From the NCBI RefSeq assembly GCF_009796785.1, contig NZ_CP047026.1:3702501-3766500 (forward strand): DNA of 64,000 nucleotides, in the 5' to 3' direction. Source of the stretch: Polaribacter sp. L3A8. Its GTDB lineage: Bacteria > Bacteroidota > Bacteroidia > Flavobacteriales > Flavobacteriaceae. Position numbers and translations under genes: made by a program. Positions 18,412-26,083 of this stretch are shown piece by piece. A model generated the notes under the pieces. It was given only the letters and a program-made list of their open reading frames with translations. It was not told the DNA's origin and did no database searches. The stretch's first letter is position 1, and the number at the start of each line of letters is the position of its first letter.

Positions 18412-19158
18412 ATGAAAATATTAGTTTGTATTAGTCACGTTCCTGATACCACGTCTAAAATTAATTTTACAGAAAGCGATACAAAGTTTGATACAAATGG
18501 AGTTCAGTTTGTAATTAATCCTTACGATGAGTTTTGCTTAACAAGAGCAATGTGGTTTAAAGAAAAACAAGGAGCTACAGTAACCATTGTAAATGTAGGT
18601 GGTGCAGAAACAGAACCAACATTACGTAAAGCTTTAGCTATTGGAGCAGATGATGCAATTCGTGTAAATGTAAATCCTACAGATGGGTTACAAGTAGCAA
18701 AAGAATTGGCCGCAGTTGTTAAAAATGGTGGATACGATTTAGTATTGGCAGGTAAAGAATCTGCAGATTATAACGGGCAAATGGTTCCTGGTATGTTAGC
18801 TGCGTTAACAGATTTTAATTTTATAAATGGTTGTGTAGGTATAGAAGTAGACGGAACAACCGTTTCTGCAACAAGAGAAATTGATGGAGGTAATGAAACT
18901 ATATCATCAAGCTTACCTTTAGTTATTGGAGGGCAAAAAGGAATTGTAGAAGAAAAAGATTTACGCATACCAAATATGCGTGGAATTATGATGGCGCGTA
19001 AAAAACCATTACAAGTTATAGATCCTGTAGGCGGAGAAGCATCAACAAATGTTCAGTCTTTTGAAAAACCAGCACCAAAAGGAGCCGTAAAATTAGTAGC
19101 TGCAGACAATGTAGACGAACTAATTAGCTTATTACATAACGAAGCGAAAGTAATTTAA
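18412..19158 (+). CDS. etfB: Electron transfer flavoprotein beta subunit
   Basis: A 248-aa FixA/EtfB protein that binds AMP and, with EtfA, carries electrons from acyl-CoA and other dehydrogenases to the quinone pool via ETF dehydrogenase. The family opening ILVCISHVPDTTSKINF is followed by AIGADDAIRVN and, in the central part, LVLAGKESADYNGQMVPGML. The conserved RIPNMRGIMMARKKPL occurs near residue 184. etfA follows after 103 bp, an unusually wide gap for this pair. Upstream is the 28-bp palindrome. Confidence 0.95.
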   Translation: MKILVCISHVPDTTSKINFTESDTKFDTNGVQFVINPYDEFCLTRAMWFKEKQGATVTIVNVGGAETEPTLRKALAIGADDAIRVNVNPTDGLQVAKELAAVVKNGGYDLVLAGKESADYNGQMVPGMLAALTDFNFINGCVGIEVDGTTVSATREIDGGNETISSSLPLVIGGQKGIVEEKDLRIPNMRGIMMARKKPLQVIDPVGGEASTNVQSFEKPAPKGAVKLVAADNVDELISLLHNEAKVI

Positions 19159-19261
19159 AAAGGTGTAACTGTTAAAACGTTTAATTGTTTAAGCGTTCTC
19201 AGTTCAACAATTACACAGTTTAAGAATTTAACAATTACACGTTTAAAAAAATATAAAAAAT

Positions 19262-20218
19262 ATGTCTGTTTTAGTTTTTGCCGAATCATCGGAAGGAAAA
19301 TTTAAGAAAACTGCTTTAGAAGTAGTTTCATATGGAAAAAAAGTTGCAGAACAATTAGGTACTAATGTTGTTGCATTAACAATAAACGCTAGCGATTCAT
19401 CAGAATTATATACATACGGAGCAGAAAAAGTAGTTGCAGTTTCTAACGATTCATTAAATACTTTTAACGCAAAACAATATGCAGCTGTAGTTACAGAAGT
19501 AGCAAAAGCAGAAAACGCAACAGTTGTAGTTGTAGATTCTAGTATAGATGGTTTGTACTTAGCACCAATAGTAGCTGTAAATTTAGAAGCAGGTTGTGCA
19601 TCTAACGTAGTTGCTGCACCATCAAATGTAAGTCCGTTTACAGTAAAAAGAAAAGCATTTTCTAACAAAGCATTTTCAAATACAGTAATTGCTACAGACC
19701 TTAAAGTTATTGGTTTAGCAAAGAATTCTTACGGAATTCATGAAAACGCAGTTGCAGGAACCACAGAAGCTTTTGAAGCTACAGTTGTAGAATCTGGAGT
19801 AAAATCAGAAAAAATAGAAAGAGTTACCGGTAAAGTAACCATTGCAGATGCAGACATTGTAGTTTCTGCAGGTAGAGGATTAAAAGGACCAGAAAACTGG
19901 GGCATGGTAGAAGAGTTGGCAGAAGTTTTAGGCGCTGCAACCGCATGTTCTAAGCCAGTTTCAGATTTAGGTTGGCGTCCACATTCAGAACACGTTGGGC
20001 AAACCGGTAAACCAGTAGCGGCTAATTTATATATCGCTATAGGTATTTCTGGAGCAATACAACATTTAGCAGGTATCAACGCCTCTAAAGTAAAGGTAGT
20101 TATTAATACAGATCCAGAAGCACCTTTCTTTAAGGCGGCAGATTACGGAATTGTTGGAGACGCTTTTGATGTTGTGCCTAAATTAATCGAAAAATTAAAA
20201 GCATTTAAAGCCTCTTAA
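19262..20218 (+). CDS. etfA: Electron transfer flavoprotein alpha subunit
   Basis: A 318-aa FixB/EtfA protein. The C-terminal FAD-binding domain contains VVSAGRGLKGPENWGMVEEL and the motif PHSEHVGQTGKPVAANLYIA with the conserved His and Gln. The N-terminal half is the alternative domain packing against EtfB. Codons are unusually rich in GCA/GTA, as in etfB. A hairpin at 20264-20296 ends the unit. It completes the ETF that feeds fatty-acid or amino-acid oxidation electrons into respiration. Confidence 0.95.
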   Translation: MSVLVFAESSEGKFKKTALEVVSYGKKVAEQLGTNVVALTINASDSSELYTYGAEKVVAVSNDSLNTFNAKQYAAVVTEVAKAENATVVVVDSSIDGLYLAPIVAVNLEAGCASNVVAAPSNVSPFTVKRKAFSNKAFSNTVIATDLKVIGLAKNSYGIHENAVAGTTEAFEATVVESGVKSEKIERVTGKVTIADADIVVSAGRGLKGPENWGMVEELAEVLGAATACSKPVSDLGWRPHSEHVGQTGKPVAANLYIAIGISGAIQHLAGINASKVKVVINTDPEAPFFKAADYGIVGDAFDVVPKLIEKLKAFKAS

Positions 20219-20263
20219 TGTTTTTTGGGCGTGCCCAAATTATTTTAAGAATAGCATTTTAAG

Positions 20264-20296
20264 AAACCTATCGAAATTAAATTTTGGTAGGTTTTT
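20264..20296 (+). terminator. Terminator of etfBA
   Basis: The arms AAACCTA and TAGGTTT enclose a 17-nt A/T-rich loop and are followed by T residues. A second short palindrome, TTTGGGC-GT-GCCCAAA (20224-20239), lies just after the etfA stop. Confidence 0.65.
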
Positions 20297-20329
20297 ATGT
20301 ATCAATATTTATAAGATTTACATCAAATA

Positions 20330-20425
20330 ATTTCGTCAGGCTTTTCGCACTCGCTTTTTTATTTAGAAAAAAATAAAAAGAGCTCAAACAGTTGCTTCAA
20401 TCCTTCACGCAAGAGCATTCGTCAC
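20330..20425. repeat. Dispersed hairpin repeat, copy 1
   Basis: The sequence GCTTTTCGCACTCGCTTTTT, a short hairpin (TTATTT with AAATAA), and then AAAAGAGCTCAAACAGTTGC recurs in similar form at 38829-38925. Outer parts are shared, while the inner stem differs. It occupies most of the 327-bp gap between etfA and the next gene, which otherwise shows the etfA terminator and no gene. Confidence 0.55.
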
Positions 20426-20545
20426 TTTTTAAAGAAATTTCAGTTTAAAGCTATTATTTTTATTAAATTGTGCCCTCTAAAAAGTTTGTAAAAATCAACT
20501 TCAAAATTTTACAAACAATTTTTTTAGATTTACGTAAATAAATTT

Positions 20546-21157
20546 ATGAGTTTAATACAATTAACTATAAAAGGTATTTCTTACAGTCAAACTCAAAGCG
20601 GTGCTTATGCATTGGTTTTAAGTGAGATGGAAGGATCTAGAACCTTACCTATTATTATAGGAGCTTTCGAAGCACAATCTATAGCCATCGCTTTAGAAGC
20701 AGAAATTAAGCCACCAAGACCCCTTACGCACGATTTGTTTAAAACATTTTCAGACCGTTTTTCTATCACAATAAAAGAGGTGGTTATTCATAAATTAGTA
20801 GACGGAGTCTTCTTTTCTAGTTTAATTTGCGAAAGAGACGGTATAGAAGAAACATTAGATGCTAGAACTTCAGACGCAATTGCAATTGCAGTTCGTTTTC
20901 AAGCTCCAATTTATACCTATGAAAATATTTTAGAAAAAGCAGGTATTTTTCTAAAAATAGAAGAAGAATTTGGTATTGAAGATAGTTCAGAGTCAGATGA
21001 AATTTCATTAGAATTAGAAGATTTAGTAGTTAAAAAAGAAGCACCATTTTCTGGCGTATCTTTAGAAGAGCTAAACAATCAATTAAATAATGCTGTTTCT
21101 GATGAAAATTACGAATTGGCAGCAAAAATTAGAGACGAAATAAGTAAACGCTCTTAA
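20546..21157 (+). CDS. Bifunctional nuclease family protein with UVR motif
   Basis: A 203-aa protein. Residues 1-135 form a BFN/DUF151 domain (TQSGAYALVLSEMEGSRTLP and RTSDAIAIAVRFQAPIYTYE), a family with reported DNase/RNase activity in plants. Residues 170-203 look like a UvrB/UvrC-type UVR helical hairpin (LEELNNQLNNAVSDENYELA, then AKIRDEI), probably for protein-protein contact. The nucleoside transporter gene starts 17 bp downstream, so a link with nucleotide salvage is possible. Confidence 0.85.
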   Translation: MSLIQLTIKGISYSQTQSGAYALVLSEMEGSRTLPIIIGAFEAQSIAIALEAEIKPPRPLTHDLFKTFSDRFSITIKEVVIHKLVDGVFFSSLICERDGIEETLDARTSDAIAIAVRFQAPIYTYENILEKAGIFLKIEEEFGIEDSSESDEISLELEDLVVKKEAPFSGVSLEELNNQLNNAVSDENYELAAKIRDEISKRS

Positions 21158-21174
21158 TAGTATATATCTACATT

Positions 21175-22620
21175 ATGAAAAAAATATTTATTGCTATTTT
21201 TTGTTTTTGTTCAATTTCAATTTTTTCTCAAAGTACAGAAACAGTTTCTGCTATTACAGAAATATTACCTAGTCAAGGTTTTTCTTTTAATAGTTTATGG
21301 AGAGGAGTTTTAGGTATGTCTTCTTTAATTATAATAGCTTTCTTGTTTAGTGCAAACAAAAAAGCAATTGATTGGAAAAAAGTAGCGATTGGTTTATTCT
21401 TACAATTAATAATTGCTATTGGCGTTTTAAAAGTAGAATTTATTCAATCTATTTTCGAGTTTGTTGGAGGTATTTTTATAGAAATATTAGCCTATACAAA
21501 AGCAGGTAGTGAGTTCTTATTTGCAGGTATTGTAGGCGATATGAATAAGTTTGGTTACATATTTGCTTTTCAAGTATTGCCAACAATTATATTCTTTTCG
21601 GCCTTAACATCTTTATTATTCTATTTAGGTATTATTCAAAAAGTAGTAAAGATTTTAGCCATCGTTCTATCTAAATTTTTAGGTATTTCTGGTATGGAAA
21701 GTCTTTCTGTAGCAGGTAATATTTTCTTAGGACAAACGGAAGCACCACTTTTAATAAAAGCTTATTTAGAAAAAATGAATAAGTCAGAAATGCTATTGGT
21801 CATGATTGGCGGTATGGCAACTGTTGCAGGTGCTGTATTGGCGGCTTACATTGGTTTTTTAGGTGGAGGAGACAAAGAATTAGAATTGGTTTTTGCAAAA
21901 CATTTATTAGCAGCTTCTGTAATGGCAGCTCCAGGAGCTATTGTAATTTCAAAAATATTATATCCACAAACAGAAGAAGTAAATTCTGATGTTACAGTTT
22001 CTCAAGAAAAAATAGGCGCTAATATTTTAGATGCTATTGCAAATGGTACCACAGAAGGTCTTCGTTTAGCAGTAAATGTAGGAGCGATGCTTTTAGTTTT
22101 TGTGGCTATTATTGCAATGTTAAATGGTATTTTAGGAGCTGTTGCATCTTTTGATGGTTTTACAATTGAATATCTAAATCTAGAATGGCGTATTACTTCT
22201 CTAAACGAGATTATTGCAGAAAACACGCTTTATGATGGTCTTTCTTTAGAGTTTATTTTAGGTTACACGTTTGCTCCTTTAATGTGGCTTATTGGTGTTG
22301 CTAAAGAAGATATGGCGCTAATGGGACAATTATTGGGTATAAAGTTAGCCGCAAGTGAATTTGTTGGGTATATACAATTAGCAGATTTAAAAAATGCAGC
22401 AAGCGCTACGCACTTAACTTTTAACAAGTCTATTATTATGGCAACTTATATGTTATGCGGCTTTGCAAACTTTGCTTCTATAGGTATTCAAATTGGAGGT
22501 ATTGGTTCTTTAGCTCCAGGGCAAAGAAAAACATTGTCAGAATTTGGAATGAAAGCTTTAATAGGAGGTACTATTGCTTCTTTAATGTCTGCAACAATTG
22601 CAGGTATGATTATAGGATAG
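21175..22620 (+). CDS. Concentrative nucleoside transporter (NupC/CNT family)
   Basis: A 481-aa transporter with a cleavable-looking or anchor N-terminus (residues 1-18, ending near IFSQ) and about ten membrane segments. The CNT blocks GISGMESLSVAGNIFLGQTE, EAPLLIKAYLEKMNKSEM and NFASIGIQIGGIGSLAPGQR are clear. The family imports nucleosides with Na+ or H+. The signal-peptide-like extension is odd for an inner-membrane transporter but occurs in Bacteroidota. A GC-rich hairpin starts at the last base of the stop codon, and a terminator follows at 22688-22720. Confidence 0.92.
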   Translation: MKKIFIAIFCFCSISIFSQSTETVSAITEILPSQGFSFNSLWRGVLGMSSLIIIAFLFSANKKAIDWKKVAIGLFLQLIIAIGVLKVEFIQSIFEFVGGIFIEILAYTKAGSEFLFAGIVGDMNKFGYIFAFQVLPTIIFFSALTSLLFYLGIIQKVVKILAIVLSKFLGISGMESLSVAGNIFLGQTEAPLLIKAYLEKMNKSEMLLVMIGGMATVAGAVLAAYIGFLGGGDKELELVFAKHLLAASVMAAPGAIVISKILYPQTEEVNSDVTVSQEKIGANILDAIANGTTEGLRLAVNVGAMLLVFVAIIAMLNGILGAVASFDGFTIEYLNLEWRITSLNEIIAENTLYDGLSLEFILGYTFAPLMWLIGVAKEDMALMGQLLGIKLAASEFVGYIQLADLKNAASATHLTFNKSIIMATYMLCGFANFASIGIQIGGIGSLAPGQRKTLSEFGMKALIGGTIASLMSATIAGMIIG

Positions 22621-22634
22621 TGGCGAATCGCCAC
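22620..22634 (+). promoter_or_regulatory. GC-rich hairpin overlapping the transporter stop codon
   Basis: GTGGCG-AAT-CGCCAC forms a 6-bp perfect stem whose first base is the last base of the TAG stop. There is no T-run, so it could be an mRNA 3'-end stabiliser or nothing. The intrinsic terminator is further down. Confidence 0.4.
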
Positions 22635-22687
22635 AGATAATCATAAAATGTTATCTTCAATACGTTAATAACTTTTATACAATATTT

Positions 22688-22720
22688 AAAAAGCATCAAG
22701 AAAAATTATTGATGCTTTTT
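22688..22720 (+). terminator. Terminator of the nucleoside transporter gene
   Basis: The 12-bp perfect stem AAAAAGCATCAA with TTGATGCTTTTT encloses a 9-nt loop. Confidence 0.85.
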
Positions 22721-22785
22721 CTATTTTTACAGAAGTTTATTATTGACGCTTACACAAATAAACAATAAAACGCTTACACATTATA

Positions 22786-23610
22786 ATGAAACAATATCAC
22801 AACTTAGTACAACACGTTTTAGAAAACGGAAACGAAAAAGGAGATAGAACAGGTACAGGAACAAAAAGTGTTTTTGGGTATCAAATGCGTTTCGATTTAA
22901 GTAAAGGTTTTCCAATGGTAACCACCAAGAAATTACACTTAAAATCTATTATTTATGAATTGCTTTGGTTTATAAAAGGAGATACAAACATTAAGTATTT
23001 ACAAGAAAATGGTGTTAAGATTTGGGATTCCTGGGCTGATGAAAACGGAGATTTAGGACCTGTTTATGGTCATCAATGGCGTAATTGGAATAGTGATGAG
23101 GTAGACCAATTAAAAGATGTAATTACTTCTTTAAAAAACAATCCTAACTCAAGAAGAATGTTGGTTTCTGCATGGAATCCCTCTGTTTTACCAGATACCT
23201 CTATTTCTTTTTCAGAAAACGTAGCCAACGGAAAAGCAGCGTTACCACCTTGTCATGCTTTTTTTCAGTTTTATGTTGCAGACGGTAAATTATCTTGTCA
23301 GTTATATCAAAGAAGTGCAGATATTTTTTTAGGAGTTCCTTTTAATATCGCTTCTTATGCATTGTTTACAATGATGATTGCGCAAGTTTGTGGTTATGAA
23401 GCAGGAGATTTTATTCACACTTTTGGTGATGCTCATATTTATAATAACCATAAAGAACAATTAGAATTGCAATTGTCTAGAGATATTAGGCCACTTCCAA
23501 AAATGAAAATTAATTCAGCTATAAAAGACATCGAAAGTTTTACTTTCGATGATTTTGAGTTATTAGACTATAATCCTCATCCTCATATTAAAGGAAAAGT
23601 TTCAGTTTAA
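22786..23610 (+). CDS. thyA: Thymidylate synthase
   Basis: A 274-aa ThyA that makes dTMP from dUMP with methylenetetrahydrofolate. The active-site Cys156 lies in [18 protein letters not shown], and the folate/dUMP region [18 protein letters not shown] follows. The N-terminal [11 protein letters not shown] contains the phosphate-binding Arg. Length and motifs are normal. It lies behind a terminator of a nucleoside transporter and ahead of folA (24285), which regenerates the folate it consumes. Confidence 0.97.
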   Translation: MKQYHNLVQHVLENGNEKGDRTGTGTKSVFGYQMRFDLSKGFPMVTTKKLHLKSIIYELLWFIKGDTNIKYLQENGVKIWDSWADENGDLGPVYGHQWRNWNSDEVDQLKDVITSLKNNPNSRRMLVSAWNPSVLPDTSISFSENVANGKAALPPCHAFFQFYVADGKLSCQLYQRSADIFLGVPFNIASYALFTMMIAQVCGYEAGDFIHTFGDAHIYNNHKEQLELQLSRDIRPLPKMKINSAIKDIESFTFDDFELLDYNPHPHIKGKVSV

Positions 23611-23630
23611 AATAAACTACATTTTATAAC

Positions 23631-23668
23631 AAAAAAGAGCTTTCAATTAATTTGAAAGCTCTTTTTTT
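23631..23668. terminator. Bidirectional terminator after thyA
   Basis: The 16-bp stem AAAAAAGAGCTTTCAA with TTGAAAGCTCTTTTTT has A and T runs on both sides and lies between two convergent genes. Confidence 0.88.
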
Positions 23669-23687
23669 ATCTTTTTACTACATTATT

Positions 23688-23984
23688 TTATAAGCTTAAT
23701 ACGCTGTTTTCTGTATTTGCAAAATCACTCCAAGCAAATCCGTCAGCATCTTCTTCGTTTAAATAAGCACCATCAATTAGGTATTTAAATTCGTAAGATT
23801 TTCCTGATTCTAAATCTAAAGTACCTTTGAATGATCCATTTTTCAATTTCTTTAAAGGAGCAGCTGTTTCATTCCATTCATTAAAGCTTCCTACAACTAC
23901 TACTTTTTTAGCCTCTGCAGCAGGTACAGTAAAAGTTACTTTACAAACTGGTTTACTTTTTAAAAATTGTTTTTTTATTGCCAT
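23688..23984 (-). CDS. Isoamylase early-set (glycogen-binding-like) domain protein
   Basis: A 98-aa single-domain protein. The motif VVVVGSFNEWNETAAPLKKL and the later SYEFKYLIDGAYLNEE match the E_set/AMPK-beta CBM48-like fold, which binds glycogen-type glucans and is normally attached to enzymes. Here it stands alone, so it may be a small glucan-binding or regulatory protein. An upstream TTG at 23999 would add five residues; the ATG at 23984 is preferred. The 300 bp before it, up to folA, shows no further gene. Confidence 0.8.
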   Translation of the reverse strand: MAIKKQFLKSKPVCKVTFTVPAAEAKKVVVVGSFNEWNETAAPLKKLKNGSFKGTLDLESGKSYEFKYLIDGAYLNEEDADGFAWSDFANTENSVLSL

Positions 23985-24259
23985 AATTCTTGTATTCAAA
24001 ATTTTAAGTAAATGTAAATAAGAACCATCTTAAAACAAACAATATGTTGTAAGAATATTAAAGAATTATGAGTTTTGTAAAATGAATATATAAAATATTG
24101 ATAATTCCAAATAAAAGGGAATCTAAATTGAGTTTAATTGAAAACAAGTCAGCTTTCTTTGAGCTTGATTTTCAGGTGTTTTAGGTTAAAAACGTGTTTT
24201 AAAGCCTCAAAAAATATCTTAAAATCTTGTTAAAAGGTCAAATCTTCAGAGAATTACTT

Positions 24260-24267
24260 TAATTTTG
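24260..24267 (+). promoter_or_regulatory. -7 box upstream of folA
   Basis: TAATTTTG matches TAnnTTTG 17 bp before the ATG at 24285. No TTG sits at the usual -33 distance. Confidence 0.42.
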
Positions 24268-24284
24268 TTAAAAAATAGGATTCT

Positions 24285-24779
24285 ATGATTACAATAATAG
24301 CGGCAATTGCAAAGGATAATGCTTTAGGAAAAGACAATGATTTAATTTGGCATTTACCTGCAGATTTAAAAAGGTTTAAGAAGGTAACATCTGGTCATCA
24401 TATATTAATGGGTAGAAATACGTTTGAATCTATAGGGAAACCTTTGCCAAATAGAACCACTATTATTATTACTAGAAATAAAAATTATTTTAAAGAAGGG
24501 TGTTTAATAGCGCATAGTTTAGAGGAAGCAATAGCTTTGGTAGAAAATGATGATGCTATTTATATAATTGGTGGTGCACAAATTTATAAGGAGGCCATTA
24601 AAAAGGATTTAGTAGATCAATTAGATATAACTAAGGTTCATCATCATTTTGAAGCAGATGTTTTTTTTCCAGAAATAGATGTAAATATTTGGCAAGAAAC
24701 AAATAGAGAAGATTTTAAAGCCGACGAAAAAAATAAATTTGATTATAGTTTTCTAAGTTTTCAAAAGAAAGCTATCTAA
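24285..24779 (+). CDS. folA: Dihydrofolate reductase
   Basis: A 164-aa enzyme reducing dihydrofolate to tetrahydrofolate with NADPH. The start IIAAIAKDNALGKDNDLIWH includes the substrate-site region, HLPADLKRFKKVTSGH contains the conserved segment, and ILMGRNTFESIG contains the NADPH motif. A later IYIIGGAQIYKEA completes the fold. It lies 674 bp after thyA with the glycogen-binding gene between. Its last 8 bp overlap the 3' end of the convergent lipoprotein gene. Confidence 0.95.
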   Translation: MITIIAAIAKDNALGKDNDLIWHLPADLKRFKKVTSGHHILMGRNTFESIGKPLPNRTTIIITRNKNYFKEGCLIAHSLEEAIALVENDDAIYIIGGAQIYKEAIKKDLVDQLDITKVHHHFEADVFFPEIDVNIWQETNREDFKADEKNKFDYSFLSFQKKAI

Positions 24780-25206
24780 TTCTACCAGATCTAAATCCAC
24801 CTCCTAAATTCATTTTATATTTTTGTTGCGCAAATAAAAAGTAATTAAACAGTTTGTAATTTACTTCGTAGCCATAATCTATGTTTGGTTGATAATCAAT
24901 TATGTTTTCATAAATACTAGCATTAAATTGACTCGGATTTATGGCTCTATTATTCCAAGTAGTTACCCAAAATTGGTTTCTAGTTTCTAAGTATTGCTGA
25001 GAATAATACCCTTCTGGCTGCGCTACAGAATTTAAGAATAAATTAAAACCAGGGTCAATTATTATAACCTGGTATTCTAAACTATCATTTGCAATAATAA
25101 CAGGTTTTTCTTCTTGCGTACTATTATTTTTTAAGTTTGATGAACCACAAGCCCAAAAAAAGATTGCTAGAGAAAATAATAAAAGTATTTGTTTAAGTAG
25201 TTTCAT
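24772..25206 (-). CDS. DUF6146-like lipoprotein
   Basis: A 144-aa exported lipoprotein. The signal sequence MKLLKQILLLFSLAIFFWAC ends in a lipobox Cys at residue 20. The mature part has the blocks YQVIIIDPGFNLFLNSVAQP and RNQFWVTTWNNRAINPSQF and a C-terminal GGGFRSGRIR. I recall this as the Bacteroidota DUF6146 family, of unknown function. A longer frame upstream (to 25278) lacks a signal-like start and is rejected. It overlaps the folA stop by 8 bp tail to tail, with no terminator between them. Confidence 0.8.
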   Translation of the reverse strand: MKLLKQILLLFSLAIFFWACGSSNLKNNSTQEEKPVIIANDSLEYQVIIIDPGFNLFLNSVAQPEGYYSQQYLETRNQFWVTTWNNRAINPSQFNASIYENIIDYQPNIDYGYEVNYKLFNYFLFAQQKYKMNLGGGFRSGRIR

Positions 25207-25436
25207 AATATTTAAAGATATTAAATTTATATAAGTTTTCCTTGTTCGTAAATGAATATTTTCTTCATTTGCTAACACTGATGTTCAAATTTAGTTTAGT
25301 AAACACACTTTAAAAAACTAAAATGAGGGAATGCAATCACTTATTGAGTAAACGAGTATCGTTGATACAAACTTATTTTAATAAGTATTAAGTATCAATT
25401 TTAATAACCTTATTTTTCAACCTTAAAAATAAAAAC

Positions 25437-25994
25437 ATGAAACAAAGATGCTTTTGGGTAACAGATAGTAAGTTGTATAAAGAATACCACGATTGCGAAT
25501 GGGGAACGCCAGTTTATGATGATGAAACGTTGTTTGAGTTTTTAATTTTAGAAACCTTTCAGGCAGGTTTAAGTTGGATAACAATTTTAAATAAAAGAGA
25601 AAACTTTAGAAAAGCTTTTGATAATTTCGATTATAAGAAGATCGCAATTTATCCAGAAAGTAAGTATGAAGCATTGCTTCTAGATGCAGGTATTATTCGT
25701 AATAAGCTAAAAATAAGGAGTGCCATTACCAATGCCAAATTATTTATAGAGATTCAGAATGAATTTGGTTCATTCTCTAAGTTTATTTGGGGGTATGTTA
25801 ATGAGAAACCTATTCTTAATAAGTTTGATAAAAGAGCAGATGTACCTGCCACAACTGCTTTGTCAGATAAACTTTCTAAAGATTTAAAAAAAAGAGGATT
25901 TAAGTTTGTCGGTTCTACGGTAATGTATGCATATATGCAAGCAGTTGGTCTGGTAAATGACCATACTACAGATTGTTTTAAATACCCAAAATAA
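25437..25994 (+). CDS. tag: DNA-3-methyladenine glycosylase I
   Basis: A 185-aa Tag-family base-excision enzyme that removes 3-methyladenine from alkylated DNA. The zinc/active-site region CFWVTDSKLYKEYHDCEWGT is at the start, followed by FEFLILETFQAGLSWITIL and, near the C-terminus, GSTVMYAYMQAVGLVNDHT with the second His and Cys set. Length is standard. It stands alone between the lipoprotein gene and the M49 peptidase gene. Confidence 0.95.
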   Translation: MKQRCFWVTDSKLYKEYHDCEWGTPVYDDETLFEFLILETFQAGLSWITILNKRENFRKAFDNFDYKKIAIYPESKYEALLLDAGIIRNKLKIRSAITNAKLFIEIQNEFGSFSKFIWGYVNEKPILNKFDKRADVPATTALSDKLSKDLKKRGFKFVGSTVMYAYMQAVGLVNDHTTDCFKYPK

Positions 25995-26083
25995 AACTAA
26001 TAATTACTTTTAGAATAAAAAAATATCTGTAAAATGCGTATCTAAAATTTGTACATTTATACTTCAATTATAAATTAAATATA

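Noticed and set aside
19243..19668. 141-codon minus-strand frame inside etfA
   Set aside because: It is a shadow of the strongly biased GCA/GTA codons of etfA and has no family features.
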